From: Piliocolobus tephrosceles
Taxonomy: Eukaryota; Chordata; Mammalia; Primates; Cercopithecidae
Direction: 5' to 3'
Assembly (NCBI RefSeq): GCF_002776525.5
Contig: NC_045434.1
Coordinates: 119,762,435 to 119,826,434 of the forward strand
DNA: 64,000 nucleotides
A program made the position numbers and the translations under genes. Positions 39,660 to 51,429 of the stretch are shown here, in pieces (within the stretch, counting starts at the first letter, position 1; each line of letters begins with the position of its first letter). The notes under the pieces were generated by a model. It saw only the letters and a program-made list of their open reading frames with translations, was not told the origin of the DNA and searched no databases.

Positions 39660-40740
39660 GCTATCCATGATTCTGGAGGTGGTGGCGCTCTTTTGACCCA
39701 GGTGTGATGAGTGCATCTTCTTTCTGCTGTTCAAACTGTGGTCTCAGTGGTTAGAAGCACTAGGTAGGGTCCTTGCCAAGCTGGTTCGAGTTTTCCTTCC
39801 CTCCAACTTTTGATGAGGATGTGGTCTTCAGGCTCATGTTTGTGTGCTGGAAACTCTACCTGTGCTAAAAGACCTTTAGTTCTGAGAGAAGAGAAAGAGA
39901 AAGATAATCCGAGTATATAATTTCTGAGAAACTGATCTTTTGTTTTGACTGTGGGAATGTCAGCAGTGGAGTGCAAACAGGGCAACCTATACAACATTTC
40001 ATAAGAAGATAAGCTAACATCTCTCTGAGAAGCAGTTCAGATTCTCAACAGAGCAATGGGAAGGCATCTAGTCCATGGCAACTGAGTCTTTAAGACTAAT
40101 TTGATTAGGTGGAATTTTTTTTTATATATAGTTTGGTTCATTCTTTCCACTCTCTCTGATGAAGATGGGTGTCAGGGATTATGATATTCCCATGTTATAT
40201 CCAGTACCTGGGCTAATTTCTTAATGACATGTGCAGTGAAATGAGTCCTATTATCTGAATTAAAGTTTTCTACTAATTTAAATTTGGTTATAATCCTTTC
40301 AACTAATGCCTTGACTACATTATTAGCAGTTGTACTTGAAAAGGAAATAGCTTCTACCCAATGAGTAAGGTGATCTACTGTTACTAATAAATACTTTAGA
40401 TGACCAATTCGAGGCATCTCTGTGTAATCAATCTGGGTACTCTGGAATGGCCTTAAGCCTGGACTCCTTCCCCCAAGGGGTAATCTTTTTATAGTTTTTT
40501 AAATTGGTTTTCTTACATACAGAGCAACTGTCTGTAACCCATTAGGGCAGGGTATAAATTCTTATGCAGCCATAAACTCTGAGGACTGTGTCACACATGG
40601 CTTGGTGCCCCCAATGGGTCCCTTGATGAGTTGGAACAAGACTTCCCTCATAAGGGGTTTGGATAACATTTCTCTCTGGTCTGGCAATATCTATTTTCCT
40701 TCTGAATTCTCTTTAGCACCTATTTGTATTAGTTTTTAGA
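39660..40740 (-). pseudogene. Integrase portion of pol, antisense ERV
   Basis: Retroviral integrase joins viral DNA to the host chromosome. The core shows a first catalytic Asp in 'LLVTVDHLTHW' (about 40,370), a second in 'SDNRTHF' (about 40,240; the usual Gly is Arg) and a candidate Glu in 'VERMNQT' (about 40,130). A TGA stop lies at about 40,168 between the second Asp and the Glu. The C-terminal part is open at 39,731-39,997 ('KSWREGKLEPAWQGPYLVL'). Upstream, 40,420-40,740 holds degenerate N-terminal sequence. It lies just before env, as expected. Non-functional. Confidence 0.9.
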
Positions 40741-40744
40741 CCAA

Positions 40745-41840
40745 AGAAAGCCAAACACCATTTATATTTGACAATGATTCCCCTATGATTTTATACCAGA
40801 TAAGCTAAATTTCACCTTCATATTAGTGTGCTATTAATGTTAAACTTAATTTTAATAAAACCTTGTAGACACATTTATCGAATTTTAATTTCTGATCATA
40901 AGATTTTTATGGACTCTTTTTAACCCTTCATAATTTTTGTTAAAGAACAGGTTAGTGTTTTAAGAAAAACCCGTTATGGTTTTATTTTAATGTCCAGTTT
41001 ACAGAAAACCTGGATGATACCCCTCTAACTTTAGCCAATATGTTTACACACAGAATTTCCTTTACAATTAACATTTCTAAACTTGCTTAGACCTTCAAAA
41101 CAATTTTTTAACCTTTTAATGTAGGTAAAAATCCATTCTTATGCCTTCTTATAATCTTTTTACCAAAAGTGTATTTTACTTTCCTTGCACACCTTGCACG
41201 TAAACTGTTTTTTTAATAGCTTTACATTTAGGAAGCCTAATTATTTTTAAGTTACACAGTATTTCTTGCATAAACTCCCTTTTATAACATTTTTCACGAG
41301 TTTGACAGACAATCTTTGACATGCCTCAACTTTCTGACTTGTTGTAAATATCCCTTTCTTTAAACCAACTAATTTACTTAGGATAGGGAATTTATCATAT
41401 AAGATTTTTTTTTTACATAATTTTTTTTCATATAAATTTTCCCTTTTTTTAAATGTCATAAATTCTTCCTTTTTAAAAATGTTTTTACACAAATTATCCC
41501 TTTTTTTAAATGTCAAAGATGATAACCATTCCTTCCCAACATAAACTTCCTTCATGTCTGTGGACTAGACTGCCTAAGGCCACAAGGTTAAAAATTAGGA
41601 TAATACATGTTACACTGTTAACTTTTAGCAAGCTTTACTTTTGTTGAAAACCTTGTACATTTGGCATTTTAATTATGTGCAGTTATGTGCTAGGTGTAGA
41701 GCCTAGGACCTAGACAGAAGTGCAGAGAAGGTCTGGCTTATTCTAGCATTTAACTCCATGTGTCCTAGGTTTTACCTAACTGCAAAGCAGGCCAGTTGTA
41801 CAGTTAAGAAATGCTAGCCTGTTTGACTATCTGATCTGAT
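40745..41840. other. Unrecognised 1.1-kb AT-rich interval inside the ERV
   Basis: The flanks are integrase on one side and RNase H on the other, which should be close together in pol. The interval is T-rich on the plus strand and contains near-repeated blocks 'cctttttttaaatgtca' at about 41,440-41,520. The 102-codon antisense frame (41,247-41,555) is Lys-rich low-complexity sequence. I cannot say whether this is a nested insertion or divergent viral non-coding sequence. Confidence 0.5.
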
Positions 41841-42048
41841 AGGTTATTTCATCGACTTTCAAAAGAAAGGCTTTTCTGGTGTCTGGAGATGTGGAAAATA
41901 GCTATTTCTTTTGGCAACTGAAAGTTATTTAATACTTGGGTGATTAATTCCTCATGAACAAGGTCTTGGCCTTTGCTATTAATAAGACCTCGTTCAGTAC
42001 AAATTTTTCCAAAGGTGTGAGCCACGCTGACTATTTATACTGATATAG
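41841..42048 (-). pseudogene. RNase H end of pol, antisense ERV (truncated by HERV-9)
   Basis: The antisense translation shows 'FGKICTERGLINSKGQDLVH', followed downstream by 'LPKEIAIFHISRHQKS', typical of the C-terminal RNase H region of gammaretrovirus-like pol. It stops at the HERV-9 LTR boundary at 42,049. The reverse transcriptase, protease and most of gag are absent from the outer element. Confidence 0.85.
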
Positions 42049-42465
42049 ACACTCTGTGTCTAGCTAAAGGATTGTAAACACACCAATCAGCACTCTGTAA
42101 AATGGACCAATCAGCAGGATGTGGGAGGGGCCAAATAAGGGAATAAAAGCTGGCCACCCCAGCCAGCAGCAGCAACCCACTCGGGTCTCCTTCCATGCTG
42201 TGGAAACTTTGTTCTTTCTCTCTTCACATTAAATCTTGCTGCTGCACACTGTTTGGGTCTGCACTACATTATGAGCTATAACACTCACTGTGAGGGTCTG
42301 CAGCTTCATTCCTGAAGTCAGCAAAACCACGAACCCACCAGGAGGAACAAACAACTCTGGATGCACCACCTTTAAGAGTTGTAACACTCACTGCATAGGG
42401 CTGCGGCTTCATTCTTGAAGTCAGCAAGACCAAGAACCCACTGGAAGGAATAAATTCCAGACACA
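42049..42465 (+). mobile_element. 5' LTR of HERV-9 (LTR12 family), U3-truncated
   Basis: It begins inside U3 at 'actctgtgtctagctaaagg' instead of at the LTR start. It keeps CCAAT motifs ('ccaatcagca'), a TATA-like 'gggaataaaagctgg' (about 42,141), the R-region 'ttaaatcttgctgctgc' and two U5 repeats of the 'gtctgcagcttcattcctgaag' type. The missing 5' end means the left target-site duplication of HERV-9 cannot be read. Confidence 0.95.
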
Positions 42466-42468
42466 TTT

Positions 42469-42486
42469 TGGCAACCATGAAGGGAC
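42469..42486 (+). promoter_or_regulatory. Primer-binding site of HERV-9
   Basis: 'tggcaaccatgaagggac' lies three bases after the LTR end. HERV-9 is described as using an arginine tRNA; the match here is from memory of the family, with likely CpG-decay changes (gcg to gca, cac to cat). Confidence 0.8.
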
Positions 42487-43702
42487 TATCGCCAAGTGGT
42501 AAGCACCATTGAACCCCTTTCACTTGCTATTCAGTCCTATTTTTCCTTAAAATTCGGGGGCTAAATACCAGGCACCTGCTAGCCAGTTAAAAGCGACTAG
42601 TGCAGCTGCCGGACTAAAGACACAGGTGTCAGACTTTCTGGGAAAGGGCTCTCTAACAACCCCTGACTCTTCAGAGTTGGGAGCATTGCTTCACCTGGAA
42701 CCAGTTTCCACCTTTCCTGTACTTCCAGGCTGAGCCGAGGGTTGACAGAGAGGAAAGCTATTCAGCTCTGGGGTCCCAACAACAAATTGGTTGACCCTGC
42801 AGCCATGAGCTGAACTCTCAAAGTCACGTCACCCAAGCAAAACTTGCCTGTCTATCCCATCTATCCTGACCCTTGCCCCCTGGGTCCTGATGCCTGTCAG
42901 ACAAACTTCCTCTGGCCTCTCTTCTCTGAGGCTAGTCTCACTTCTAAAAACCACTCCCTGTCTCTGGTGCTTTTCTAATTTCTCTTATAAGAATGATTCC
43001 CAGTATAAACTTCAGGACTCTCTTCCCTTCTTTAGGCCCCTGGGCTCACCAATCAGAAAGACATAATTTTTGGCCACAGCCCCATCGGGGGTAGGAGGGA
43101 CTATTTTATCTGGAGTTTTAGGACCCCTCCTTAGACTAGCAGGCCTAACAAAAGTTATTCCTAAATCTAGGATAGGGGGAGCTTCAGAAATGATATCCTT
43201 CCTATTCAAGAGAGGACAAAAGGTATTACTCTTCCAACCCTGGAGATCCCTTCCCTCCCTCAGGATGTTATGCCCTCCACTTCATTTTTGGGGCATAACA
43301 TCTTTATAGGACAGGGGTAAAGTCCCAGTACTAACAGGACAATGCTTAGGACTCTAACAGGTTTTTGAGAATGTGTCAGTAAGGGTCACTAAATCCAATT
43401 TTTCTCAGTCCTCTTTGTGGTCTAGGAGGACCAGCAAGGGTGCAGGTTTTCAAGGATGCATCAGTAAGGGCCACTAAATGCGACCTTCCTTGGTCCTCCT
43501 TGTGGTCTACGAGGAAAACTAGTGTTTCTGCTGCTGTGTTGGTGAGCACAACTATTATGATCAGCAGGGTCCAGGGACCATTGCAGGTTCTTAGGCAAGA
43601 GGTGTTTCTGCTGCTGTGATGATGAGCTCAACTATTCGGATCAGCAGGGTCCAGGGACAGTTGCCGGTTCTTAGATAGGGGAGAAACAAACAAACCAAAA
43701 CC
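42487..43702 (+). other. HERV-9 leader region
   Basis: About 1.2 kb between the primer site and gag. Two imperfect internal repeats around 43,365-43,690 share 'tttctgctgctgtg' and 'gatcagcagggtccagggac'. No long open frame. Confidence 0.75.
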
Positions 43703-45140
43703 ATGGGCGGTTTTGTCTTTCAAATGGAAAACATTCAGGCACCAACAGGCTCACCATTGAAATGCAAACTAAGCTATTGGGACCAATTTCACCAACAAAC
43801 CCTGAAAAAGAGGTGGCTCATTTTTTTTTTTTTCTGCACTACATCTTGGCCCCAATATTCTCTCTGTGATGGGGAAAATTGGCCAGCTAAGGGAAGTATA
43901 AATTACAATACTATCCTGCAGCTTGACCTTTTCTGTAAGAGGGAAGAGAAATGGAGTGAAATACCTTATGTCCAAGCTTTCTTTTCATTGAAGGAGAATC
44001 CACAAATGTGCAAAGCTTGCAATTTACATCCCACAAGAGGACCTCTCAGTTTACCCCTATATCCTAGCCTCCCTATAGCTCCCCTTTCTGTTAATGATAA
44101 GCCTCCTCTAATCCCCCCTGCCCAGAAGAAAAAAAGCAAAGAAATCTCCAAAGGACCACAAAAACCTCCAGGCTATGGGTTATGTCCCCTTCAAGCTGTA
44201 GGGGGAGGGGAACTTGGCCCAACCCGGGTACGTGTCTCCTTCTCTCTCTCTGATTTAAAGCAGATCAAGGCAGACCTGGGGAAGCTTTCAGATGATCCTG
44301 ATAGGTATACAGATGTCCTACAGGGTCTAGGGCAAACCTTCGATCTCACTTGGAGAGATGTCATGCTATTGTTAGATCAAACCCTCGCCTTTAATGAAAA
44401 GAAAGTGGCTTTAGCTGTAACATGAGAGTTTGGAGATACCTAGTCTTACTCAAATGATAGAATGACAGCCAAAGAAAGGGACAAATTCCCTACCAGTCCG
44501 CAAGCCACCCCACTATGAATCCCCAATGGGATCCATATAGATCATGGGGACTAGAGTCATAAACAGCTGCTGACCTGTGTTCTAGAAGGACTAAGGAGAA
44601 TTAGGAAAAAGCCCATGAATTATTCAATGATGTCCACCGTAACTCAGGGAAAGAAAGAAAATCCTTCTGCCTTCCTCAAGCAGCTATGGGAGGCCTTAAG
44701 GAAATATACTCCCTGTCACTTGACCCACTAGAGGGTCAATTGACCCTAAAAGATAAGTTTATTACCCAATCAGCTGCAGATATCAGGAGAAAGCTCCAAA
44801 AGTGAGCCCTGGACCATGAACAAAATCTGGAGGCATTATTAAACCTAGCAACCTCAGTGTTCTATAACAGGAACTAAGAGGAACAGGCCCAAAAGGAAAA
44901 GCAAGATCAGAGAAAGGCTGCAGCCTTAGTCATGAACCTCAGACAAACAAACCTTGGTGGCTCAGAGAGGACAGAAAATGGAGCAGGTATATCACCTAGT
45001 GGGGCTCTTTACCAGTGTGATTTGCAAGGACACCTTAAAAAAGACTGTCCAATGAGAAGCCACCCCCTCATCCATGTCTGCTATGCTGAGACAATCACTG
45101 GAAGGCACACTACCCCAGAGGACAAAGGTTCTCTAGGCTA
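43703..45140 (+). pseudogene. gag pseudogene of HERV-9
   Basis: Gag proteins build the retroviral core. The first 240 codons (43,703-44,425) are open and form the longest frame in the window. They include matrix-like sequence, a Pro-rich linker ('SLPLYPSLPIAPLS') and the capsid N-terminus ('FSLSDLKQIKADLGKLSDD'). A TGA at 44,423 ends it; capsid continues with stops and shifts. The nucleocapsid zinc knuckle near 45,005-45,050 reads 'YQCDLQGHLKKDCP', with the first of the CCHC cysteines replaced by Leu. Not functional. Confidence 0.9.
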
Positions 45141-45180
45141 GAAGCTCCCAACCAGATAATCCAACAACAGGACTGAGGAT

Positions 45181-45420
45181 GCCTGGGACAAGTGCCAGCT
45201 CATGTCATCACCCTCACTGAGCCCCAAGTATGTTTAGCCATTGAAGAACAGGAAATTGACTTCCTCCTGGACACTGGTCCAGCTTTCTCAGTGTTAATGT
45301 CCTGTCCTGGACAGCTGTCCTCAAGGTCCATTACCATCCGAGGAATCCTGAGACAGCCTGTAACCAGTATTTCTCCCACATCCTCAGTTGTAATTGGGAG
45401 ACTTTGCTACAGATAGTAAT
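45181..45420 (+). pseudogene. protease fragment of HERV-9
   Basis: The frame 45,192-45,416 carries the retroviral aspartic protease active-site motif 'FLLDTGPAFSVL' and about 40 further residues, then stops. Protease normally cleaves gag and pol polyproteins. The C-terminal half is missing, and RNase H-like sequence follows directly, so the reverse transcriptase has been deleted. Confidence 0.88.
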
Positions 45421-45429
45421 ATGCTTATC

Positions 45430-45575
45430 TAACCCTACATGCTCATGCTGCAATATAGAAAGAAAGGGAGTTCCTAAATCTGGGGAAATCCCCATTAAAT
45501 ATCACAAGGAAACTATGGAGTTATTGCACACAGTGTAAAAACCCAAGGAGGTGGCAGTCTTACACTGCCAAAGCC
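45430..45575 (+). pseudogene. RNase H C-terminal fragment of HERV-9 pol
   Basis: Pieces such as 'IKYHKETMELLH' and 'VAVLHCQSHQK' (in shifted frames) mark the end of RNase H. The jump from protease to this point removes roughly the whole reverse transcriptase. Confidence 0.75.
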
Positions 45576-45850
45576 ATCAGAAGGAGAAGGAGAGGGGAGA
45601 CCCACAGTGGCTGACAGAGGCAGGGAAAGACCAGCAGAAATGAAAGAGAGAAAGACAGAAAGAGAAAGAGAGAGAGGAAGTGACAGAGACAGAGGGAGTC
45701 AGAAAGAAAAGAGAGAGAAGGGGGGGAAGACAGAAAGAGAGAGATAGAGAGAGGAAGAGACAGAAACAGAAAGTCAAAGAGAGAAGGAAAGAGAGACAGA
45801 CAAAGAAGGAGTCAAAGAGAGAGAAAGAGATAGAAGTAGTAAAGACAAAA
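45576..45850 (+). repeat. Purine tract (GAGA/GACAGA)n in HERV-9
   Basis: About 270 bp of GAGA, GACAGA and AAAGAG units on the plus strand. The frames through it are Arg/Glu/Lys-rich low-complexity sequence and are not proteins. Confidence 0.93.
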
Positions 45851-45883
45851 ACAGTGTACCCTATTCATTAAAAAGTCAGGGTA

Positions 45884-46735
<852 letters not shown>

Positions 46736-46849
46736 GAGTTCCCCTCTGGAGGACACTACAACTGCAGGGCCCCTTCTTTACCCCTATCCAGCAGGAAGTA
46801 GCTAGAGTGGTCATTGCCCAATTCCTAACAGCAGTTGGGGTGTCCTGTT

Positions 46850-46861
46850 TAGAGGGGGGAT
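46850..46861 (+). promoter_or_regulatory. Polypurine tract of HERV-9
   Basis: 'agagggggga' directly precedes the 3' LTR start TGAGAGGTGAAG. Expected position for plus-strand priming. Confidence 0.92.
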
Positions 46862-47596
46862 TGAGAGGTGAAGCCAGATGGACTTCCTGGGTCAAGTGGG
46901 AACTTGGAGAACTTTTCTGTCTAGCTAGAGGATTGCAAATGCACCAATCAGCATTCTGTAAAAACACACTGATCAGCACTGTGTCTAGCTAAAGGATTGT
47001 AAATGCACAAATCAGCACTCTAAAAACGCACCAATCAGCATTCTGTGTCTAGCTAAAGGATTGTAAATGCACAATCAGCACTCTATAAAATGGATCAATC
47101 AGCTCTCTATAAAATGGACCAATCAGCAGGATGTAGGTGGGGACAAATAAGGAAATAAAAGCTGACCACCCCAGCCAACAATGGCAACCTGCTCGGGTCC
47201 CCTTCTACGCTGTGGAAGCTTTGTTCTTTCATTCTTCACAATAAATCTTGCTGCTGCTCACTCTTTGGGTCTGCATTACCTTTACGAGCTATAACACTCA
47301 CTGAGGGTCTGCGGCTTCATTCCTGAGGTAGGCAAGACCACAAACCCACCAGGAGGAACAAACAACTCCAGACGTGCCACCTTTAAGACTGTTACACTCA
47401 CTGTGAATGTCTGCAGCTTCACTCCTGAAGTCAGTAAGACCACGAACCCACTGGAAGGAAGAAACTCCAGACATATCTGAACATCTGAAGGAACAAACTC
47501 TGGACACACCATCTTTAAGAAATGCAAGGGTCCGCGGCTTCATACTTGAAGTCAGCGAGACCAAGAACCCACCGGAAGGAAACAATTCCAGACACA
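46862..47596 (+). mobile_element. 3' LTR of HERV-9 (LTR12 family), full length
   Basis: A 735-bp LTR from TGAGAGGTGAAG to 'attccagacaca'. U3 holds a tandem array in which 'gtctagctaaaggattg' and 'caccaatcagca' alternate three or four times (46,920-47,125); 'ccaat' boxes of this kind are known NF-Y targets in LTR12. A TATA-like 'ggaaataaaagctg' lies at about 47,151 and the polyadenylation-type 'aataaatcttgctg' at about 47,240. U5 carries three copies of a 'gcggcttcattcctgaag'-type repeat. Such LTRs often act as promoters in primates, by general knowledge. Confidence 0.96.
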
Positions 47597-47599
47597 CTT

Positions 47600-47936
47600 T
47601 TATGGAAGGGTACTTAGGCTATGATTGAGTGTGCTCTTGGGATGATTCCCAAGGGGAAAGGTTATAAGGAAGGGGACAACAGGGATAGGAGAAGCGTGTG
47701 GGACAGCAGCTGCTTTTTTCTGGTTTTTGGTTTTATCCTTCTGATATTTTAACATTAGGCCTAGGGGATAATTAGGGGAAATATTGTGGCTAGATTTATC
47801 CTTTTTATCTCTTACCTTACTTGGGGTAGTTTCCATTTTAATAGTTTTAAGGTGAGCCTCAATTTCCCTTACTGAAAATTTCTTGCCTTTTGGGGTGAGC
47901 CTCAATTTCCCCTACTGGAAATTTCTCACCTCTTTT
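47600..47936 (-). pseudogene. gag N-terminal remnant of the antisense ERV
   Basis: The antisense frame 47,600-47,905 (101 codons) contains 'YPLGLMLKYQKDKTKNQKK', which looks like gammaretrovirus-like matrix sequence. It is cut off by the HERV-9 3' LTR. The first part of the frame overlaps a two-unit tandem repeat (47,851-47,893 and 47,894-47,936, starting 'ggtgagcctcaatttccc'). Confidence 0.6.
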
Positions 47937-47960
47937 TAACTTCCAAGACACCTCAACCAA

Positions 47961-48122
47961 TGAATACTTCACCGCCCCCCAGCTCTTCCTGCCTTGGTAT
48001 ATCCCAACCAGGAATACTTCACCACCCCTGAGACTTTTCTTACCTTGGTTCTGACCAAGAAATACCTCACCAGCCCTGCAGCTTTTCTTACCTTGATTCT
48101 GACCTCCAAGGAAATACTTTGC
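47961..48122 (-). repeat. ~50-bp tandem repeat in the leader of the antisense ERV
   Basis: Three imperfect units start with 'gaatacttcacc' or 'gaaatacctcacc' at about 47,962, 48,012 and 48,060, and a partial fourth starts at 48,111. Each has 'cttttcttaccttg' or a close variant. Repeated leaders are seen in some ERVs. Confidence 0.85.
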
Positions 48123-48347
48123 CACTTTTGCAATGTTGGCCTGTTCATGGAGTTACCTGGTCACCACGGTATGTGATGATCTTTTCCCCCAAGTTGTTGG
48201 TCTGTTTCTTCTTGTGTTGCTGAGAGTCTGGGTTCATTTGTCACATTGGGTGGGTCTCAATTCCTTACCCCTGAGGCCTCCACAAGGAGGCAGTGGGGTG
48301 TGCTTCCTCATGGGAGAGGTCTAGACCCTCCCCAGAGGAGAATGGGA

Positions 48348-48365
48348 ATACCAGATGAGCCCCCA
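48348..48365 (-). promoter_or_regulatory. Primer-binding site of the antisense ERV (tRNA-Pro type)
   Basis: Antisense sequence TGGGGGCTCATCTGGTAT lies three bases after the LTR end. It matches the common gammaretroviral proline-tRNA site TGGGGGCTCGTCCGGGAT at all but three positions. This assigns the provirus to the proline-primed class I group. Confidence 0.9.
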
Positions 48366-48368
48366 AAT

Positions 48369-48392
48369 TGTTAGAAATAAATTTTCAGTGCT

Positions 48393-48428
<36 letters not shown>

Positions 48429-48438
48429 CTCAAACATA
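48369..48438 (-). mobile_element. 5' LTR of the antisense ERV, only ~70 bp left
   Basis: It begins 'tgttagaaataaattttcag' and reaches 'gcactcaaacata' but contains a run of 31 A (48,394-48,424) where the other copies have 'gaaagaaata'. It then switches without a break to a copy of the provirus's left MIR flank. The LTR's missing remainder is not here. Confidence 0.9.
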
Positions 48439-48535
48439 GTATAGCAATTTTAAGAACACAGACTAGCTAGACCGTGTATTCAAATCCTGGCTGTGCTACT
48501 TACTAACTGAGTAAATATTGAGTTATATTAGAAAT
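48436..48535 (+). mobile_element. MIR flank, second copy
   Basis: 'gtatagcaatttt', 'gtgtattcaaatcctggctg' and 'ctacttactaactgag' repeat the flank seen at 37,036-37,132, ending in the same 'gtta' target duplication (48,532-48,535). About one site in eight differs, so the copies separated long ago. Confidence 0.88.
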
Positions 48536-49073
48536 AAATTTTCAGTGCCACAAAAGAAATAACACTCAAACATAAATTTAATTTTCTTAGCAAGGCAATT
48601 TTCCTTCTATAGAAGGGTGTGCCTCACGAATGGAGCAATGGTGAGAGCACACCTGAACAAGGGAGGAGAAGAAGTTCTTATCCCTGATGCAGGTAGCCCC
48701 TACACTGTGTCGTTCCCCTACTGGCTAGGATTGGACTGAACAGTCTAAGCTAATTCCAATTGGCTGTTTTAAAGAGAGCAGGGATACGAGCTAGAGTGAG
48801 GAGGTGAGTAGTTTTGTGGGAAGGACAGTTACAAAACAGGTGGCTCAGGATGACTCAGGTCAGAGCAGGTGATAGAGGCTAGAAGGAGGTTGTTTACTGA
48901 AACTAGAAGCAAAGAGATGAAGAGAACAAAGAAGTTAAACTTTAAAATGAAGAACAAAGAACAGCAGAGCTGAACATACTGATACATTGGTTCTTTGAAG
49001 AAGATCTAGGAACTCATTGTACTTAAGAATTTACAGGCTAAAATCTTTGAAGGGGAATTTATTATATCCTACA
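48536..49073 (-). mobile_element. Solo LTR of the same ERV insertion
   Basis: A complete 538-bp LTR in the same orientation as the provirus, from 'tattagaaataaattttc' to 'atatcctaca', followed by 'gtta' (49,074-49,077) and the continuation of the MIR. Same target duplication and same MIR as the provirus, so it is the same integration event, not an independent one. Confidence 0.92.
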
Positions 49074-49195
49074 GTTATTTAACCTATCTGTGCATCAGTC
49101 ACCTAATCTGTAATATGGGGAAAATAATAGTCATAATACAATAAGTCATTATGAGGAAAAATGAGCTAATAAACATGAAGTAGTTTGAATAGTAC
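49074..49195 (+). mobile_element. MIR remnant, right genomic flank
   Basis: 'gttatttaacctatctgtgc', followed by 'ctaatctgtaatatggggaaa', continues the MIR that was interrupted at 37,132 and 48,535. Confidence 0.85.
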
Positions 49196-49203
49196 TGTTT
49201 CAA

Positions 49204-49498
49204 CAGTCAGCAAACTACAGCCTCAAATCATTGCCTGTTTTTGTACAACTTGTGAGCTAAGAATGGTTTTTATATTTTTAATCACTTTTATAAAGTCACA
49301 GCAAAATTAATATTTTGTAACATGTAAAAATTACATTAAATTTCAGTGTTCATAGTAAAATTTTGTTAGGATACATACCTGCTCATTTGCTCATTTATTG
49401 TTTATGGAAGGTTTTGCTGCAATAACAGAGTTCAATGATTGCAACAGAGATTATAGATAATATGGCTTGGTTTTACAGGAAAAGTTTGCTGACTCCTG
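49204..49498 (-). mobile_element. hAT-type non-autonomous DNA transposon remnant
   Basis: The ends are inverted: 'cagtcagcaaact' at the left and 'agtttgctgactcctg' at the right. The interior ('tgcctgtttttgtacaactt', 'ttttgctgcaataacagag') fits a widespread Charlie-type non-autonomous element. The exact family name is not assigned, and strand follows the usual consensus direction. Confidence 0.7.
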
Positions 49499-50305
<807 letters not shown>

Positions 50306-50314
50306 GGGTACAGT

Positions 50315-51429
50315 ATTTTTTTAAAAAGTTTTCATTGCTTAGAAACAAGAACAACACATTTTAATGTCTCCTGTTTTCACTACAGTTACTCAGAATTTGC
50401 CGGTTAACAATTTAATGCTCATGGTTTGGTGATCTAGATATGAGTTTTCTTTCTCCAGGTTGAGTTACTGAGCAATTTTTCACTGTCCATTATATACCAG
50501 GATCTATGATAACTACTGAGAACACAGTGAATGTAAGATGACCACGACATTAAAAATTTCACACTTTTGTGAGGAACTTGCGATTTCATATGCCACTAGA
50601 GAAGGGAATGAACCTTCCACTATATTTCAGATTTTTGGAGTGCCAACCACAGGGATGTACTGAATAAATACTTGCTAAATGTAATTATATCTCATCATTC
50701 TCAAAAATGGAAATCTATTCAGCCAAGAAGCAACTGAATGTCATACATAATTTCTACTAAAGAAATTATTGGCACATAGCTCAACATGATATAATGTCAC
50801 AAGAAATGGGCAACAGGCTGAAAACTTGAAGTCCTGACTCTTTCTTTCCACTTTATTAATAATTTCCTAGATTACTTTAGATAATTCTTTTTATTCTCTA
50901 AACCTCAATTTCTTTAACTATAAAATTAAGAAGCCAGATTAGATTATTTATAAGGTTTGCTTCAGCTCTGAAATTCTGATTCTTCTGAACTCTTAAATTA
51001 TTTAGCAATGCCTGACTTCTCATGAAATAATAGACTTTATTTTAGGGCCCTATCCAATATTATTGTGTGAATTAAACTACAAATTTTTTCAATGTGATAA
51101 ACTTTATTGTTAAGGCAGAATCAATATGTCCCATGATTTATTCCTTTTACAGTCTCAGGTGTAAAAATATTCCCCTAATACGTCGTTCTTAGTTTTCAGT
51201 CTCTTGTTTTTAAAAAATGTTTGCAATTAGTTCTGAAAATATTTACCAATAGTTTTCCATCTCAGATTTATAGATAGACCCAAGTTCCAATTAATTTCAC
51301 ATTTTCTATCTCAACAAATTGCCTCATTTTATTGTATTGAGTTAATTTTAAGATTTTTCAATTTTGAACACATTCAAACTTGTTCTCTTTTTATTAAACC
51401 ACTTTGCCTCCATCTTAGGTCTCTAGTCC
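50315..51429. other. AT-rich DNA with old SINE/LINE remnants
   Basis: Weak ancient-repeat matches lie at 50,470-50,700 (ending 'gtactgaataaatacttg') and at 50,860-50,995 ('cttcagctctgaaattctg' block, MIR-like). The rest is unassigned. Confidence 0.4.

Noticed and set aside
41247..41555. 102-codon Lys-rich antisense frame
   Set aside because: Low-complexity translation of T-run repeats with no domain.
43703..44425. 240-codon open frame, the longest in the window
   Set aside because: It is gag sequence of HERV-9, not a host gene. The capsid is cut by a stop and nucleocapsid lies in another frame.
47961..48122. Regular ~50-bp repeats resembling a CRISPR array
   Set aside because: Units are contiguous and degenerate, without spacers, and lie in a retroviral leader of a primate genome.
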